Notes: generated by a model not told the origin, from the sequence alone. Counted from the first letter of the stretch, positions 29,640-38,893 are shown. The stretch is 64,000 bases of DNA from Pseudomonas cannabina (GCF_900100365.1 NZ_FNKU01000001.1:248001-312000), one strand, 5' to 3'. Program-made: numbers and translations.

Positions 29640-30218
29640 ATGAAAAAGATGGCTCTTACATTGGCAGTTCTGGGCGCAATGGGCATGGTCAGTACGGCCA
29701 CGGCCGCGAACAACGGTAAATTGGTTTTTAACGGTACGTTGACCAATATCTCTTGCGATGTAGGTCCGGGCTCGGGCGTCAGCGCAGGCACCAATCCGGG
29801 CGAAATCAATGTGGATCTGGGGAACGTCTCCTTCTCCGACATCGGCATTGCCAGCGAAAGTCGTTTTGAAACGGCAACGCCTATTCAGTTGCTGGTCAAC
29901 TGCAGCGCAGGCGCGGAACAATACAATACGGTCAAGATGCGCCTTGTTGCCCGTAACGGCAGTGGCCTGGACAATAACGATGCCAAGCTTCTGCGCACCA
30001 CCGGTGCTGCCGACGGCGTAGGCATCGGTTTGCTGGATGCCTCGAACGCGCTGATGGATCTCAGCGCGGGCGAGACGATCGATACGGCACTTGTCAAAGA
30101 GGGCACCGGTGGTGCGCCGGCGGAAATCAACTTTGGTGCGGTGTACGTGCTTAACGGCACGCCCGCCAACCCGGGTAATGCCGACGGCTTCCTGCCGTTC
30201 GTGATGGATTACGAGTAA
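29640..30218 (+). CDS. Type-1-like fimbrial major subunit (pilin)
   Basis: 192 residues from the ATG at 29640; the frame is open further upstream but the signal peptide starts here (KKMALTLAVLGAMGMVSTAT). The mature protein carries KLVFNGTLTNISCDVGPG with the first cysteine and LLVNCSAGAEQ with the second, the disulfide pair of chaperone-usher pilins. It ends FLPFVMDYE, with the expected aromatic residue near the C-terminus. It is secreted to the periplasm, capped by the adjacent chaperone and polymerised by the usher. First intact gene of the pilus cluster. Confidence 0.88.
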   Translation: MKKMALTLAVLGAMGMVSTATAANNGKLVFNGTLTNISCDVGPGSGVSAGTNPGEINVDLGNVSFSDIGIASESRFETATPIQLLVNCSAGAEQYNTVKMRLVARNGSGLDNNDAKLLRTTGAADGVGIGLLDASNALMDLSAGETIDTALVKEGTGGAPAEINFGAVYVLNGTPANPGNADGFLPFVMDYE

Positions 30219-30283
30219 CAGGACCGGACAGGGCGGGCTTATGGCTCGTCCTGTCATCTATCGAATTCAAGGCGATTGCCAGT

Positions 30284-31033
30284 ATGTTTCCTGACTTTTT
30301 TCGCTACGCAGCGTTAATTGCCGTGCTGTCCTGCGCGGCCAGTGCTCAAGCGGGCATTGTGTTGAACACCACCCGGGTCATTTATCAGGGCAGCGAGAAG
30401 GAAGCCAGCCTGGGTGTCCACAACAGTGGTGCTCGGGAAATTCTTTTGCAGTCCTGGCTTGAACCACCGGCTGGCGCTGCCAGCCCTGATGAAGCCACAA
30501 AGAACCTGCCATTCATTGTCACGCCCTCACTGGCCCGGATGGCCGGGGGCGGCAGGCAGTTGCTGCGCATTATTCATTCCGGCACCGGCATGCCCGATGA
30601 CCGTGAATCGGTACTCTGGCTCAATGTTCAGGAGATACCGCAGACCGCCGCAGAAAACACCTTGCAAATCGCAATACGGCAGCGCATCAAAGTGTTTTTC
30701 CGGCCGGACGGTTTAACGGGAGATTCCCTTCAGGCGCCTGAGAAGTTGCAGTGGCAATTACAAGGTCACGACAGTTTACAGGTGAATAATCCCGGACCTT
30801 ATCACGTGTCCATGCTCAGAATTTCTATACGTCAGCATAACGTGGAGCTGGCCAGTGTCGAAAGCCAGATGCTCGCGCCGAAGCAAAGTCTGCGTGTTCC
30901 GTTAATCAACAAGGCCAGTGCCGCGCCACTGACCCTGAGCTTTGTCAGTATCAACGATTACGGCGGACAAGTGCGTTATCAGGCAACACTGACCGATAAA
31001 CAAGCCGGTTACGCCAGTAAGAAAGTGCCTTGA
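30284..31033 (+). CDS. Periplasmic pilus chaperone 1 (PapD/FimC family)
   Basis: 249 residues. Signal peptide ends near SAQAG (residue 24). Family markers are LNTTRVIYQGSEKEASLGVHN, PFIVTPSLARM, the RQLLRI strand and SVLWLNVQEIP, with IAIRQRIKVFFRP. Such chaperones complete the fold of pilins by donor-strand complementation. It follows the pilin by 65 bp. The usher comes next but is separated by 228 bp that include a MITE-like insertion. Confidence 0.92.
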   Translation: MFPDFFRYAALIAVLSCAASAQAGIVLNTTRVIYQGSEKEASLGVHNSGAREILLQSWLEPPAGAASPDEATKNLPFIVTPSLARMAGGGRQLLRIIHSGTGMPDDRESVLWLNVQEIPQTAAENTLQIAIRQRIKVFFRPDGLTGDSLQAPEKLQWQLQGHDSLQVNNPGPYHVSMLRISIRQHNVELASVESQMLAPKQSLRVPLINKASAAPLTLSFVSINDYGGQVRYQATLTDKQAGYASKKVP

Positions 31034-31159
31034 TTAACTGAACAATCAGTGTCCACGTTCAATATTAAACATTCGGGCTCGATCACGTGTCGTCCCGCTG
31101 GTTCTGCGTGTGTGTAAAGGACTGCGCTGCGCGAGTCGAAGTAGAGTGAAGTCAGCTAA

Positions 31160-31258
31160 GGAGACGCTGATTTATTCTAAAACCCAGCTGTTGCCCCCAG
31201 ATAAATCAAGGCCTCCAGAGCGTTGCAGGGACGAAAAATCGAATAAATCAGCGCCTCC
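31160..31258. mobile_element. 99-bp MITE-like element with CTAA target duplications
   Basis: The left end GGAGACGCTGATTTATTC (31160-31177) and the inverse of the right end (31241-31258, reading GGAGGCGCTGATTTATTC) match at 17 of 18 bases. Both sides carry CTAA (31156-31159 and 31259-31262). CTAA fits the YTAR duplications of IS5-family transposons. The interior has no coding capacity. The element sits between the chaperone and usher genes, and the right CTAA supplies the A of the usher ATG. The parent insertion sequence is not identified. Confidence 0.8.
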
Positions 31259-31261
31259 CTA

Positions 31262-33811
31262 ATGGAATGGCATAAAAAATACAACAGGGGTTTCGTTGCG
31301 CAGCGCGTGTTCCCCTGTCCACGACGCTATTCGCTGTGCATCGGTTTTGCGCTGACGTTGACCTGTTCGCTCAGCGCATTGGCCGCTCAGTCAGGCGCTG
31401 CCGATGGCAGCGTACCGGTCAGATTCAACACCGCGTTCATTCAAGGCAGTGACCAGCCGCCTGATCTTCAGGAATTCATGCGCAGCAACAGTGTGTTGCC
31501 TTGCACTTACCGGGTGGATATCTACGTCAATCGCACCCTGAGCGGCAGGCGCGATGTCACGTTTTCAAAAAAACCGCTGTCGGGTCTGATCGAACCCTGT
31601 CTGTCGCTGGACATGCTGAAAGGCTTTGGTCTGGACATCACGCGATTGCCTGTGCAGGCCGAACCCGATGAGGCCTGTTTCGATCTGCCAGCGCAGGTCG
31701 AGTTTGCCCGAGTCGATTATCAGCCCGCCGCACTGCGACTCAGCATCAGCATTCCGCAGGCGGTGATGGCGCGTGGGAACCGGGGCTATGTTGCTCCCGA
31801 GTTGTGGGACCAGGGAGAAACGGCGGGCTTCATCAATTACAACTTCAATGGCAGCAAGCGGCGCAACAAGGGGCTGGAAACCGACCAGTATTACCTCGGC
31901 CTGCGTAATGGCCTGAATATCGGGGCCTGGCGCTTGCGTAACGAATCCTCACTGGTCCAAGGCAATGACCAGCCCTGGTGTTATCGCAGCAACCGCACGT
32001 TCGCGCAGCGCGACATCACGCTGCTCAAGAGTCAATTGACGATTGGTGAGACCTTCACCGATGCGCAGGTGTTCGACAGCGTCCGTTTTCAAGGCGCTAC
32101 GCTGGTATCTGACGATGGCATGCTGTCTGACAGCGAGCGTACGTATGCGCCGGTGATTCGCGGGATCGCCGAAACCAACGCCACGGTGGAGGTTCGTCAG
32201 AACGGCTTTCTGCTGTACAGCGGCAGCGTGTCGCCCGGGCCTTTTGAAATCACGGATATCTACCCCAGCGGCTCCAATGGTGACCTGTCCGTGACGGTCA
32301 TCGAAGCAGACGGACGCGTGCGCTCATTCACTCAGGCCTACGCGTCGCCGCCGATCATGGTGCCCTCCGGATCATTTCGTTACAGCCTGGCGGCAGGGCA
32401 GGTCGACAACAACAACGACGATCTTCAGGCAGCGCCGGGTTTCGGCAGCGTCGCGCTGATCTATGGGCTCTCCGAAATCGTGACGGCTTTCGGTGGCCTG
32501 CAACTCGCCGAGGGCTATCAGGCCGCGAACGCAGGCGCCGGGGTCAACACCGGGGTGGGCGCGGTGTCGGTGGATATCACTCGCTCCGTCAGCCGTCCTG
32601 ATCAGCAGGCATCGCGCAGCGGGCAGAGCCTGCGCGTGCGTTACGCCAACACGCTGGACGTGACCAATACCACGTTGGCACTGGCCGGTTATCGGTATTC
32701 GTCCGAGGACTATCGAACCCTTGACCAGCACGTCAGTGAGACCCGTCCGCAAACTCTTTCGCGCAGCACCGGCCGCGCTCGCGACAGGCTTGAACTCAGT
32801 GTCACGCAGATAGTGCCGGTCCACGCGGCCTCGCTGAGCCTGACCGCTTCCGAGCAGCGTTACTGGAACCTGCCGGGCAAGACCCGGCAGCTTTACCTGG
32901 CGTGGAATGCGGCCTGGCACACGTTGAATTACAGCCTGTCCATCGAGCGCAACGAGGATTTCGGGCGCAGCGGCGAAGCGAGTACCGATAATCGGCTTGC
33001 CTTGAGCGTGACCTTGCCGCTGGGCGCAAGTGCTGCCTCTTCGCGGCTGTCGTTCAATGCGGTACGCGACAGCACGGGTCAATACAACGCACAGATCGGG
33101 CTCAACGGCCAGGTATTGGGCGAGCGCAACACCTTTTATTCCATGCAGGCGGGGCACGACAGCAGTTCGGGAAGCTTCGGGGCAGGCAAGATCAACACCA
33201 CCACCGGGTTCGGTCGCTTCGAGGCCGGTTTCAGTCAGGGCCAGGATTACGACGCCTTCAGCCTGGCTGCGTCCGGCTCGCTGGTGGCGCATGCCGGAGG
33301 CGTGAATCTGGGTCAGACGCTGGGTGAAACCTTCGCTCTGGTTCAGGTCCCGGAGGTCAAAGGTGCCCGGTTAAGGTCCTTCAGCAATGTCGAGACCACT
33401 GGCAACGGCTATGCGGTTTTGCCCTACGTGCAGGCCTATCGCATCAATTGGGTCAGCTTGGATACCCGGCAACTGGGTGCGGATGTCGATCTCGGCAGCG
33501 CCATCACGCAAGTCGTACCGCGTCGTGGCGCTGTGCCGGTGGTCCGTTTCAAAGCGTCGGTGGGCAGGCGCGTGCAGTTCGAGCTGGTGCTGAGCGACGG
33601 CAGCCGGTTGCCGCTGGGGGCCAGCGTCGAAGATGAACAGGGCAGGGCACTGGCGGTGGTTGATCCGACCAGCCAGGCGCTGGTGCTCAGCGAGCGCGAC
33701 CGCGGCCATTTACGCGTGCGCTGGGCCGGCAAGCAGTGTCTGGCCGCGTACTCGCTGCCGCCCAGAGACCCGGCCCGAGCTTACGAGCGTATGCGGGTGA
33801 CATGCCAATGA
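31262..33811 (+). CDS. Fimbrial outer-membrane usher (PapC/FimD family)
   Basis: 849 residues, full length. After a signal region (SLCIGFALTLTCSLSALA) come the N-terminal domain (VRFNTAFIQGSDQPPDLQEF), the 24-strand barrel with plug (TYAPVIRGIAETNATVEVRQ, NGDLSVTVIEADG) and the C-terminal domains (GAVPVVRFKASVGRRVQFEL). It secretes and assembles chaperone-bound pilins. The ATG at 31262 directly abuts the MITE-like element and has no Shine-Dalgarno sequence; the next in-frame candidate is GTG at 31307. Its stop overlaps the second chaperone start. Confidence 0.93.
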   Translation: MEWHKKYNRGFVAQRVFPCPRRYSLCIGFALTLTCSLSALAAQSGAADGSVPVRFNTAFIQGSDQPPDLQEFMRSNSVLPCTYRVDIYVNRTLSGRRDVTFSKKPLSGLIEPCLSLDMLKGFGLDITRLPVQAEPDEACFDLPAQVEFARVDYQPAALRLSISIPQAVMARGNRGYVAPELWDQGETAGFINYNFNGSKRRNKGLETDQYYLGLRNGLNIGAWRLRNESSLVQGNDQPWCYRSNRTFAQRDITLLKSQLTIGETFTDAQVFDSVRFQGATLVSDDGMLSDSERTYAPVIRGIAETNATVEVRQNGFLLYSGSVSPGPFEITDIYPSGSNGDLSVTVIEADGRVRSFTQAYASPPIMVPSGSFRYSLAAGQVDNNNDDLQAAPGFGSVALIYGLSEIVTAFGGLQLAEGYQAANAGAGVNTGVGAVSVDITRSVSRPDQQASRSGQSLRVRYANTLDVTNTTLALAGYRYSSEDYRTLDQHVSETRPQTLSRSTGRARDRLELSVTQIVPVHAASLSLTASEQRYWNLPGKTRQLYLAWNAAWHTLNYSLSIERNEDFGRSGEASTDNRLALSVTLPLGASAASSRLSFNAVRDSTGQYNAQIGLNGQVLGERNTFYSMQAGHDSSSGSFGAGKINTTTGFGRFEAGFSQGQDYDAFSLAASGSLVAHAGGVNLGQTLGETFALVQVPEVKGARLRSFSNVETTGNGYAVLPYVQAYRINWVSLDTRQLGADVDLGSAITQVVPRRGAVPVVRFKASVGRRVQFELVLSDGSRLPLGASVEDEQGRALAVVDPTSQALVLSERDRGHLRVRWAGKQCLAAYSLPPRDPARAYERMRVTCQ

Positions 33812-34590
33812 GTGTTGTGACTGGCTGGCGCCTGACGCTGTTATTGCTGCCCTTGACCGTCAGTGTGAGCGTTGAGGGCGCCTTTGCGCTGACCGGCACA
33901 CGGCTGATCTTTGATGGCCAGTATCGCGAGGTCAGCATCGAGGTGCGTAACGCGGGCAAGACCGAAACGCTGCTCCAGACCTGGCTCAGTGATACGCGCG
34001 ATGGCGATGATACGCCGCCTGATCAACGCAGATCGCTACCGTTTGTAGTGACGCCACCCTTGTCACGTCTTGCGGTGGATGGCCGTCAGGCGCTGCGGAT
34101 TTTGTATCACGGCTCGGGCATGCCGCAGGACCGTGAATCATTGATGCACCTGTATGTGCTGGAAGTGCCTCGCCGTGAAGAGAGTCATCGTCAATTGAAT
34201 ATCGCGGTGCGCCAACGCATCAATGTGTTCTATCGGCCGCAAGGGCTCGCTGGTGACCCGGCTGAAACGGCCAGCCAGTTGCAGTGGCAGGTGTTCCAGG
34301 CCGCGTCGAAGGCTGGGGTACTGAAAATCAACAACCCCACGCCTTATTACGCCTCGCTGGAGGCGGTGCGCCTGGATGGCGTGCCGCTCGAACGCTACGT
34401 GCTATTGGCACCGGGCGGCCAAGTGGAGCTGACATTACCCGGTCGGATTTCATCGTTTATGCAACATCGACTTCTGTACAACGCGCTGACCGATTACGGC
34501 GGACGGCGCGCCTATTGCGCGCGTATGAACGGGCAGGGGGGCGTTATGGCCCGCCTGTTGGAGAACACCTCTTTTCAGGAAGAATGCTGA
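33808..34590 (+). CDS. Periplasmic pilus chaperone 2 (PapD/FimC family)
   Basis: 260 residues. ATG at 33808 overlaps the usher stop (ATGA); ATG at 33802 is two codons earlier. After the signal peptide the protein shows LTGTRLIFDGQYREVSIEVRN, PFVVTPPLSRLAVDG, ALRILYHGSG and NIAVRQRINVFYRP, all typical of the family. A second chaperone in the same cluster may serve the tip protein encoded next while the first serves the main pilin. That division is inference. Confidence 0.9.
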   Translation: MSVVTGWRLTLLLLPLTVSVSVEGAFALTGTRLIFDGQYREVSIEVRNAGKTETLLQTWLSDTRDGDDTPPDQRRSLPFVVTPPLSRLAVDGRQALRILYHGSGMPQDRESLMHLYVLEVPRREESHRQLNIAVRQRINVFYRPQGLAGDPAETASQLQWQVFQAASKAGVLKINNPTPYYASLEAVRLDGVPLERYVLLAPGGQVELTLPGRISSFMQHRLLYNALTDYGGRRAYCARMNGQGGVMARLLENTSFQEEC

Positions 34591-34591
34591 T

Positions 34592-35590
34592 ATGAACCCC
34601 CCTTCGGCCAGTCGCTGGCTGCGATCTGTCTTGTTAACGCTGATGCTGTCCCCGACCTCAGGCTTTGCGCTGGTCTACACCGTTCAGAACTCGGGGGCAA
34701 CCGAGGTCCACGATAGCCTGAACAGCACCGTCGCGATCCCCGCGTCACTGGCTGACGGGGAAGTGGTCTGGCGTTCCGAACCGCTGAACATTCAAGTGGA
34801 GTGCGCCAGGGATAGCCTGCAGCCGGGCGAAGAAGAGGTGTTCCTCTATCCGAACCCGGACAACCAAGTGATCGGCCAGGGCATTCGTGCCGGATTGACG
34901 CTCGATGCCAGCGATCATCTGCAAAGCAACGGGCGAGTCGGCACCGGGCATTTCTTACCGGTCTGTCGCGAGGAGGAAGCCAGTCTCGACCAGTGCCCGA
35001 AGGTACGCTTTAACCTCGGATTTTCCGTGCTCATCCAGAAGTCTGGCGCTACGCCGCCTTCTGGCGTGGCAAGCCAGCTGGCGGATTACCGGTTCTTCCA
35101 GCTGGGCGGTTCGACAGGGCCAGACCGGCTGCCGGGGCGTAGCCTGAGTTATGTCATCAATAACCTGAGCGGGCTGCGTTTTGTCGCCTGCGATGCGCAA
35201 TTGTACGTGAGCCCTGAGACGGTGGATTTCGGCGAGGTGGGCATGCAGCCGGTGGGCGACGGCGAACCGTTTGCGACGCAGCCATTTTCGCTGTCGACCA
35301 GTCGCAGCTGTGATTCGCCGTTCAGCATCGATGCCCGGTTCCGGCCGGTGACCGGCCGTGTGTCTGAAGAGCTGCTGGTTCCTTCGAACAACGACTCGGT
35401 CGGCATTCGCATTACCAGTGCGGTCAACCGCAAAGCGTTGCCGTACAACCAGCCGTTCCATCTGGCCGAGCTGCTAGGGGAAACACTGGAGGCGCGGGCT
35501 GACTTCAATGCCGAGCTGGTCTGGACCAAGGCGCCGCCGAAGCCGGGACCGTTCGAAGCCGAGATCATGATCGATCTGTTCTACAAATGA
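34592..35590 (+). CDS. Fimbrial tip adhesin/minor subunit
   Basis: 332 residues, with a signal peptide ending near SGFALV. The first part is an unrecognised domain with a cysteine pair (VECARDSL, FLPVCREEEASLDQC). The C-terminal half (FVACDAQLYVSPETVDFGEV onward, SRSCDSPFSIDARFRP) is pilin-like, ending in IMIDLFYK. A two-domain protein at the end of a chaperone-usher operon is usually the tip adhesin. It starts one base after chaperone 2 ends. Receptor unknown. Confidence 0.78.
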   Translation: MNPPSASRWLRSVLLTLMLSPTSGFALVYTVQNSGATEVHDSLNSTVAIPASLADGEVVWRSEPLNIQVECARDSLQPGEEEVFLYPNPDNQVIGQGIRAGLTLDASDHLQSNGRVGTGHFLPVCREEEASLDQCPKVRFNLGFSVLIQKSGATPPSGVASQLADYRFFQLGGSTGPDRLPGRSLSYVINNLSGLRFVACDAQLYVSPETVDFGEVGMQPVGDGEPFATQPFSLSTSRSCDSPFSIDARFRPVTGRVSEELLVPSNNDSVGIRITSAVNRKALPYNQPFHLAELLGETLEARADFNAELVWTKAPPKPGPFEAEIMIDLFYK

Positions 35591-35683
35591 CGGCGACAGG
35601 AGGCTTGAGCAGTTGCCCGGTGATTGAGGTATGCTGCGCGACCGCGGGCGCTCGCCCGGCCATTTCGACTTTCTGGTGACACC

Positions 35684-35908
35684 ATGACCACGCCTGAACA
35701 ATCTCCTGTTCAAGACGCCGCAACCGACGCTGCAGCCGATTCCGACAAGCAGGGGGCTGTCGCGCCGTTCAGCTTTCCGTTCAAGCCTGCGGAGTTCGCT
35801 CAGGCCAGGAAAGATCAGGCCTGGTATCAGAAAGCCAACAAACACGGCCATCACAAGACGCCCGGCGTTGCACCGGCGGGCACCCGCAGGTCGATGGGCA
35901 AGCGCTGA
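35684..35908 (+). CDS. Small conserved-type hypothetical protein
   Basis: 74 residues from the ATG at 35684; an upstream in-frame ATG at 35624 gives an arginine-rich extension that looks non-coding. The N-terminal third is Ala/Asp/Gln-rich and disordered; the rest is basic with FSFPFKPAEFAQARKDQAWY and KANKHGHHKTPG. No signal peptide or membrane span. I believe similar proteins occur in other pseudomonads, but assign no function. Confidence 0.6.
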   Translation: MTTPEQSPVQDAATDAAADSDKQGAVAPFSFPFKPAEFAQARKDQAWYQKANKHGHHKTPGVAPAGTRRSMGKR

Positions 35909-35926
35909 CAGCACGCTTTTGTTCGT

Positions 35927-36679
35927 TCAGGCGGCCTGCAGTGGAATGAACAGGTAGGACTCCGGCTGGCGGTCGGTCACTTCGGCACCTTCGTCTTGCA
36001 AGGTGCTCAACGCCAGTTGCCCGGCGACATGAAATCCCCAGCCGGCGTTTTCGAACGACACGTCAGCCTCGCTGGTCAGCTGCTCGATGGCCGCCGCGAA
36101 CGCGTTCATGTCCGGCAGATAAGCCACAAAGCCGTTGCCCTTGAGCGCCGTGGTGCGAATGCCCAGTTTCTGACAAATCAGCTGTTTGACCACGATCTCG
36201 TCGCGGTCGGCCTGCCGCGACTGCTCTATGAGGGCCTTCAGCTGGGTATCGACCAGCCGGTCGCTGACAATCAGGTCCGGACCCTGTTCCCATGATTCCG
36301 GCGGGCAGCCTTTGTTTTCCGGGCGTAGCGGGATGTGCGGATTGATCTCCATCGGATAGATGCGGCACACCAGCGGCCGACGCTCGTAGATGCGGCAGAG
36401 ATTCTGCTCGCCAAGATTCCGGCAGCGTCCGACGTTGTAGGCCGCGAAGGTGATCGCCACATAAGCCGTGGTACTGCCGCTGCTTACTTCGGTCGAGCGT
36501 CGAGTAGCGTGGGTCAGTTGTTCAGCAGGCACACCGAAGCCATTACTCAGAAACGCCTCGGTCAGGACGATCACTTTGCCGCCGTCTGCTGCCCATTGTC
36601 TGGCTTCGACCACGGTGAGAGGAACGTGGTGATCGGTACAGCAACCGCCGCAACCTACGCAGGTAAACTGGATATTCAT
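35927..36679 (-). CDS. YkgJ-type cysteine-cluster protein
   Basis: 250 residues. The N-terminal cluster is FTCVGCGGCCTDHHVPL and a second set of cysteines is in RCRNLGEQNLCRIYERRPLV followed by CRIYPME. This is the CxxCxxCC zinc- or iron-chelating family (YkgJ). The C-terminal half (about residues 120-250) has no motif I recognise. No signal peptide. It converges with the small gene at 35684. Substrate unknown. Confidence 0.85.
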   Translation of the reverse strand: MNIQFTCVGCGGCCTDHHVPLTVVEARQWAADGGKVIVLTEAFLSNGFGVPAEQLTHATRRSTEVSSGSTTAYVAITFAAYNVGRCRNLGEQNLCRIYERRPLVCRIYPMEINPHIPLRPENKGCPPESWEQGPDLIVSDRLVDTQLKALIEQSRQADRDEIVVKQLICQKLGIRTTALKGNGFVAYLPDMNAFAAAIEQLTSEADVSFENAGWGFHVAGQLALSTLQDEGAEVTDRQPESYLFIPLQAA

Positions 36680-36814
36680 TGTGTCGATGACCCGATCAGA
36701 AATGCGCGACGGACGACAATATTTGGTCGTTTGCCCGGCTTGTAACGGATATGAAGCAAGTACTGCGCCACCGCTGGGGCGCGAAAGGTGGCTATACCGC
36801 CCGCAGCGACCGCT

Positions 36815-37360
36815 TCAGGATGCAGGAATAGCGATGCGTTTTACGTAGGACATGCCTGATTTTTCGTAAAGACGTCGCGCCGCCAGGTTGTTTTCCATGA
36901 CGTATAAATCAGCGACTGCTTCGTGGCGGCGGGTCAGGTGGGCGAACAGATGATGCAGCAGGGCGAAGCCGACTCCACGGTTGCGGGCATCGGGATGCAC
37001 CACCAGGTCTTTGATGAATGCGCTGGTCCAGCCAGTGATAACACCGATGACTGCACCGTCGCGCAGGGCCAGGAAGCACAGCGACAGGTCGCATTCGGCA
37101 TCCCGTTCGAACGCGGACAGCCAAGTCGGATAATCCGGGACGTTGCCTGCGCCACCCAGATAACCTGACGTCAGCAAGTGGTGAGTTTCAGCGGCCCGGT
37201 CAAGGGTGAGGGGGGTAACCACGACATCAGTTGGCCAGCGAGTCCGCGGCAGCGAGTCGCCAAGATTGCGGCGCATCAGCCAGTAATGTTCGGCCGATGC
37301 GTCGGTGGGTTTCGGCTGTGACGCGGGTACGGACGCTGGCAGCAGCGTCCGTAGGGTCAA
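36815..37360 (-). CDS. GNAT-family N-acetyltransferase
   Basis: 181 residues if started at TTG 37360. The acetyl-CoA loop is VVHPDARNRGVGFALLHHLF, with LYVMENNLAARRLYEKSGMS as the C-terminal motif, both classical GNAT. An ATG at 37432 would overlap cheV by 46 bases and add a low-complexity N-terminus, so the start is uncertain. Substrate unknown. It follows cheV closely on the same strand. Confidence 0.83.
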   Translation of the reverse strand: MTLRTLLPASVPASQPKPTDASAEHYWLMRRNLGDSLPRTRWPTDVVVTPLTLDRAAETHHLLTSGYLGGAGNVPDYPTWLSAFERDAECDLSLCFLALRDGAVIGVITGWTSAFIKDLVVHPDARNRGVGFALLHHLFAHLTRRHEAVADLYVMENNLAARRLYEKSGMSYVKRIAIPAS

Positions 37361-37386
37361 GACCTCTGTCGTTGAAACGTCGGTCG

Positions 37387-38283
37387 TTAAAGCCCTTTGG
37401 AGACGACGGTGCGTGCGGCCTCGATCAGGCATTTGGTCAGCTCGGGTGACGAGAACTTGGTCAGCACGGCGTCGGCCCCGGCGATCTGGGACTTCTCACT
37501 GTTCATCGCGCTGTCGAGCGAAGTATGCAGCAGGATATACAAGTCCTGGAAGTCAGGCGTGTCGCGAAGCGTCCGGGTCAGCGCGTAGCCGTCCATCTCG
37601 GACATCTCGATGTCTGAAACCACCACGTTGATCTGTCTCGCCGTGCCCTGCAAATCCAGCAGTACATCGATGGCTTCCTTGGCGCTGCGAGCCGTATGGC
37701 ATTCGATGCCCAGGTTACGCAGGGTGATGATCGACTGCTGAAGCGCGACCTGGCTGTCGTCGACTACCAGAATGCGAGCCTTGCTCAGCACCTCCGCGTC
37801 TTCCTTGGCCAGCTCTGTCGATTGCACGGTAATCCTCGCCGGGGCAATGCCGTGAATCACTTTCTCGATATCCAGCACCTGCACCAGTACGCCATCGACC
37901 TGGGTCACCCCGGTGATGAACGACTTGCTGCTGGAGCCGTAGGGCGGTGGACGAATGTCTGTGGTCAGGCAGTGCACAATCTTGCTGACCGCCTGAACGT
38001 GCAGGCCCTGCTTGGAGCGACTGACGTCGGTGACGATCAGGCAGCCACCATCGGGGTCGGCCAGTGGACGCTCGCCAATGGCGCGGCTGAGGTCGATGAC
38101 CGACAGCGATGAACCGCGCAGTGTGGCGATCCCTTTCACGTGCGGGTGCGACTCCGGCAAATGGGTGAGGGGAGGGCAGGGAATAATCTCGCTGACCTTC
38201 AACAGGTTGATCGCCATCAGCTTGCCGCTGCGCAACGTGAAGAGGAGCAGCGAGAGAGAATCTGCTCGGACGTTCTTGGACAT
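37387..38283 (-). CDS. cheV: CheV chemotaxis coupling protein (CheW + receiver)
   Basis: 298 residues. The CheW-like domain spans about residues 8-150 (LSLLLFTLRSGKLMAINLLK, VKGIATLRGSSLSVIDLS). The receiver at about 168-298 shows ILVVDDSQVALQQSI, phospho-acceptor Asp224 in VVSDIEMSEMDGYALTR and Lys276. CheV links chemoreceptors to CheA and adapts the signal. Pseudomonads carry several cheV genes away from the main chemotaxis operons, as here. A chemoreceptor gene lies about 9 kb away. Confidence 0.92.
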   Translation of the reverse strand: MSKNVRADSLSLLLFTLRSGKLMAINLLKVSEIIPCPPLTHLPESHPHVKGIATLRGSSLSVIDLSRAIGERPLADPDGGCLIVTDVSRSKQGLHVQAVSKIVHCLTTDIRPPPYGSSSKSFITGVTQVDGVLVQVLDIEKVIHGIAPARITVQSTELAKEDAEVLSKARILVVDDSQVALQQSIITLRNLGIECHTARSAKEAIDVLLDLQGTARQINVVVSDIEMSEMDGYALTRTLRDTPDFQDLYILLHTSLDSAMNSEKSQIAGADAVLTKFSSPELTKCLIEAARTVVSKGL

Positions 38284-38893
38284 ATTAACCTTCTGGCTTT
38301 AGGTGTTTCGTCGCCTGTAGGCGGCAAACAGCTTTCGATGACAGGGTATCGACCTGCGGCGGACAGGCTTGAGGATTTTTAACGTGACGTTATGCGCGTT
38401 GCACACGGCTCGAATGCAGGGGCGGCAGTCGGTCGATGCATCACCGGTCGCTCACATGCATTGCCAAGACAGATCAGGATGATGGCATTGTGATTTCTTT
38501 ACGGTCAAATGGTTCTGCGTGCGATAAAAGGGGTGCGGCCAATCGTCGCAGGTGGTGCAGGTGTTACGGATCTGTTTGAGGCCGGATATTGACCAATGTG
38601 CAGGCTGGGTCAAAATGCCGCAGCTATATATAAAGGAAGCGCTGCGGCAAATTGACGCAGCCTTCTATATATAGAAGGATTCTGATCCGGCATTTTTGCG
38701 AGGTGGTCTTGTGGAACGCAGGACCATCCGGCTGCCAAATGTGCCCGTATGGCTGTCGGGCGCTTGAGTTGCCGAGGCGGGCAGATGATCATGCCGCACG
38801 CTGAGCGACGCAGGCCAGACGCCGCGGCCTGAGCCCTTTGAGCCCGCCGTGTAACGCCGGTAAATCACCCGACCATTTCGATAAGGCCTGTAA
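38284..38893. other. 610-bp spacer with nested palindromes
   Basis: No credible gene. CCTTCTATATATAGAAGG at 38661-38678 is a perfect 18-bp palindrome. Just upstream, GCTGCG and CGCAGC (38641-38646 and 38655-38660) form a small hairpin, and an earlier TATATATA...AAGG (38625-38636) could pair with the palindrome's left arm instead. The rest holds nothing I can name. Confidence 0.6.
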
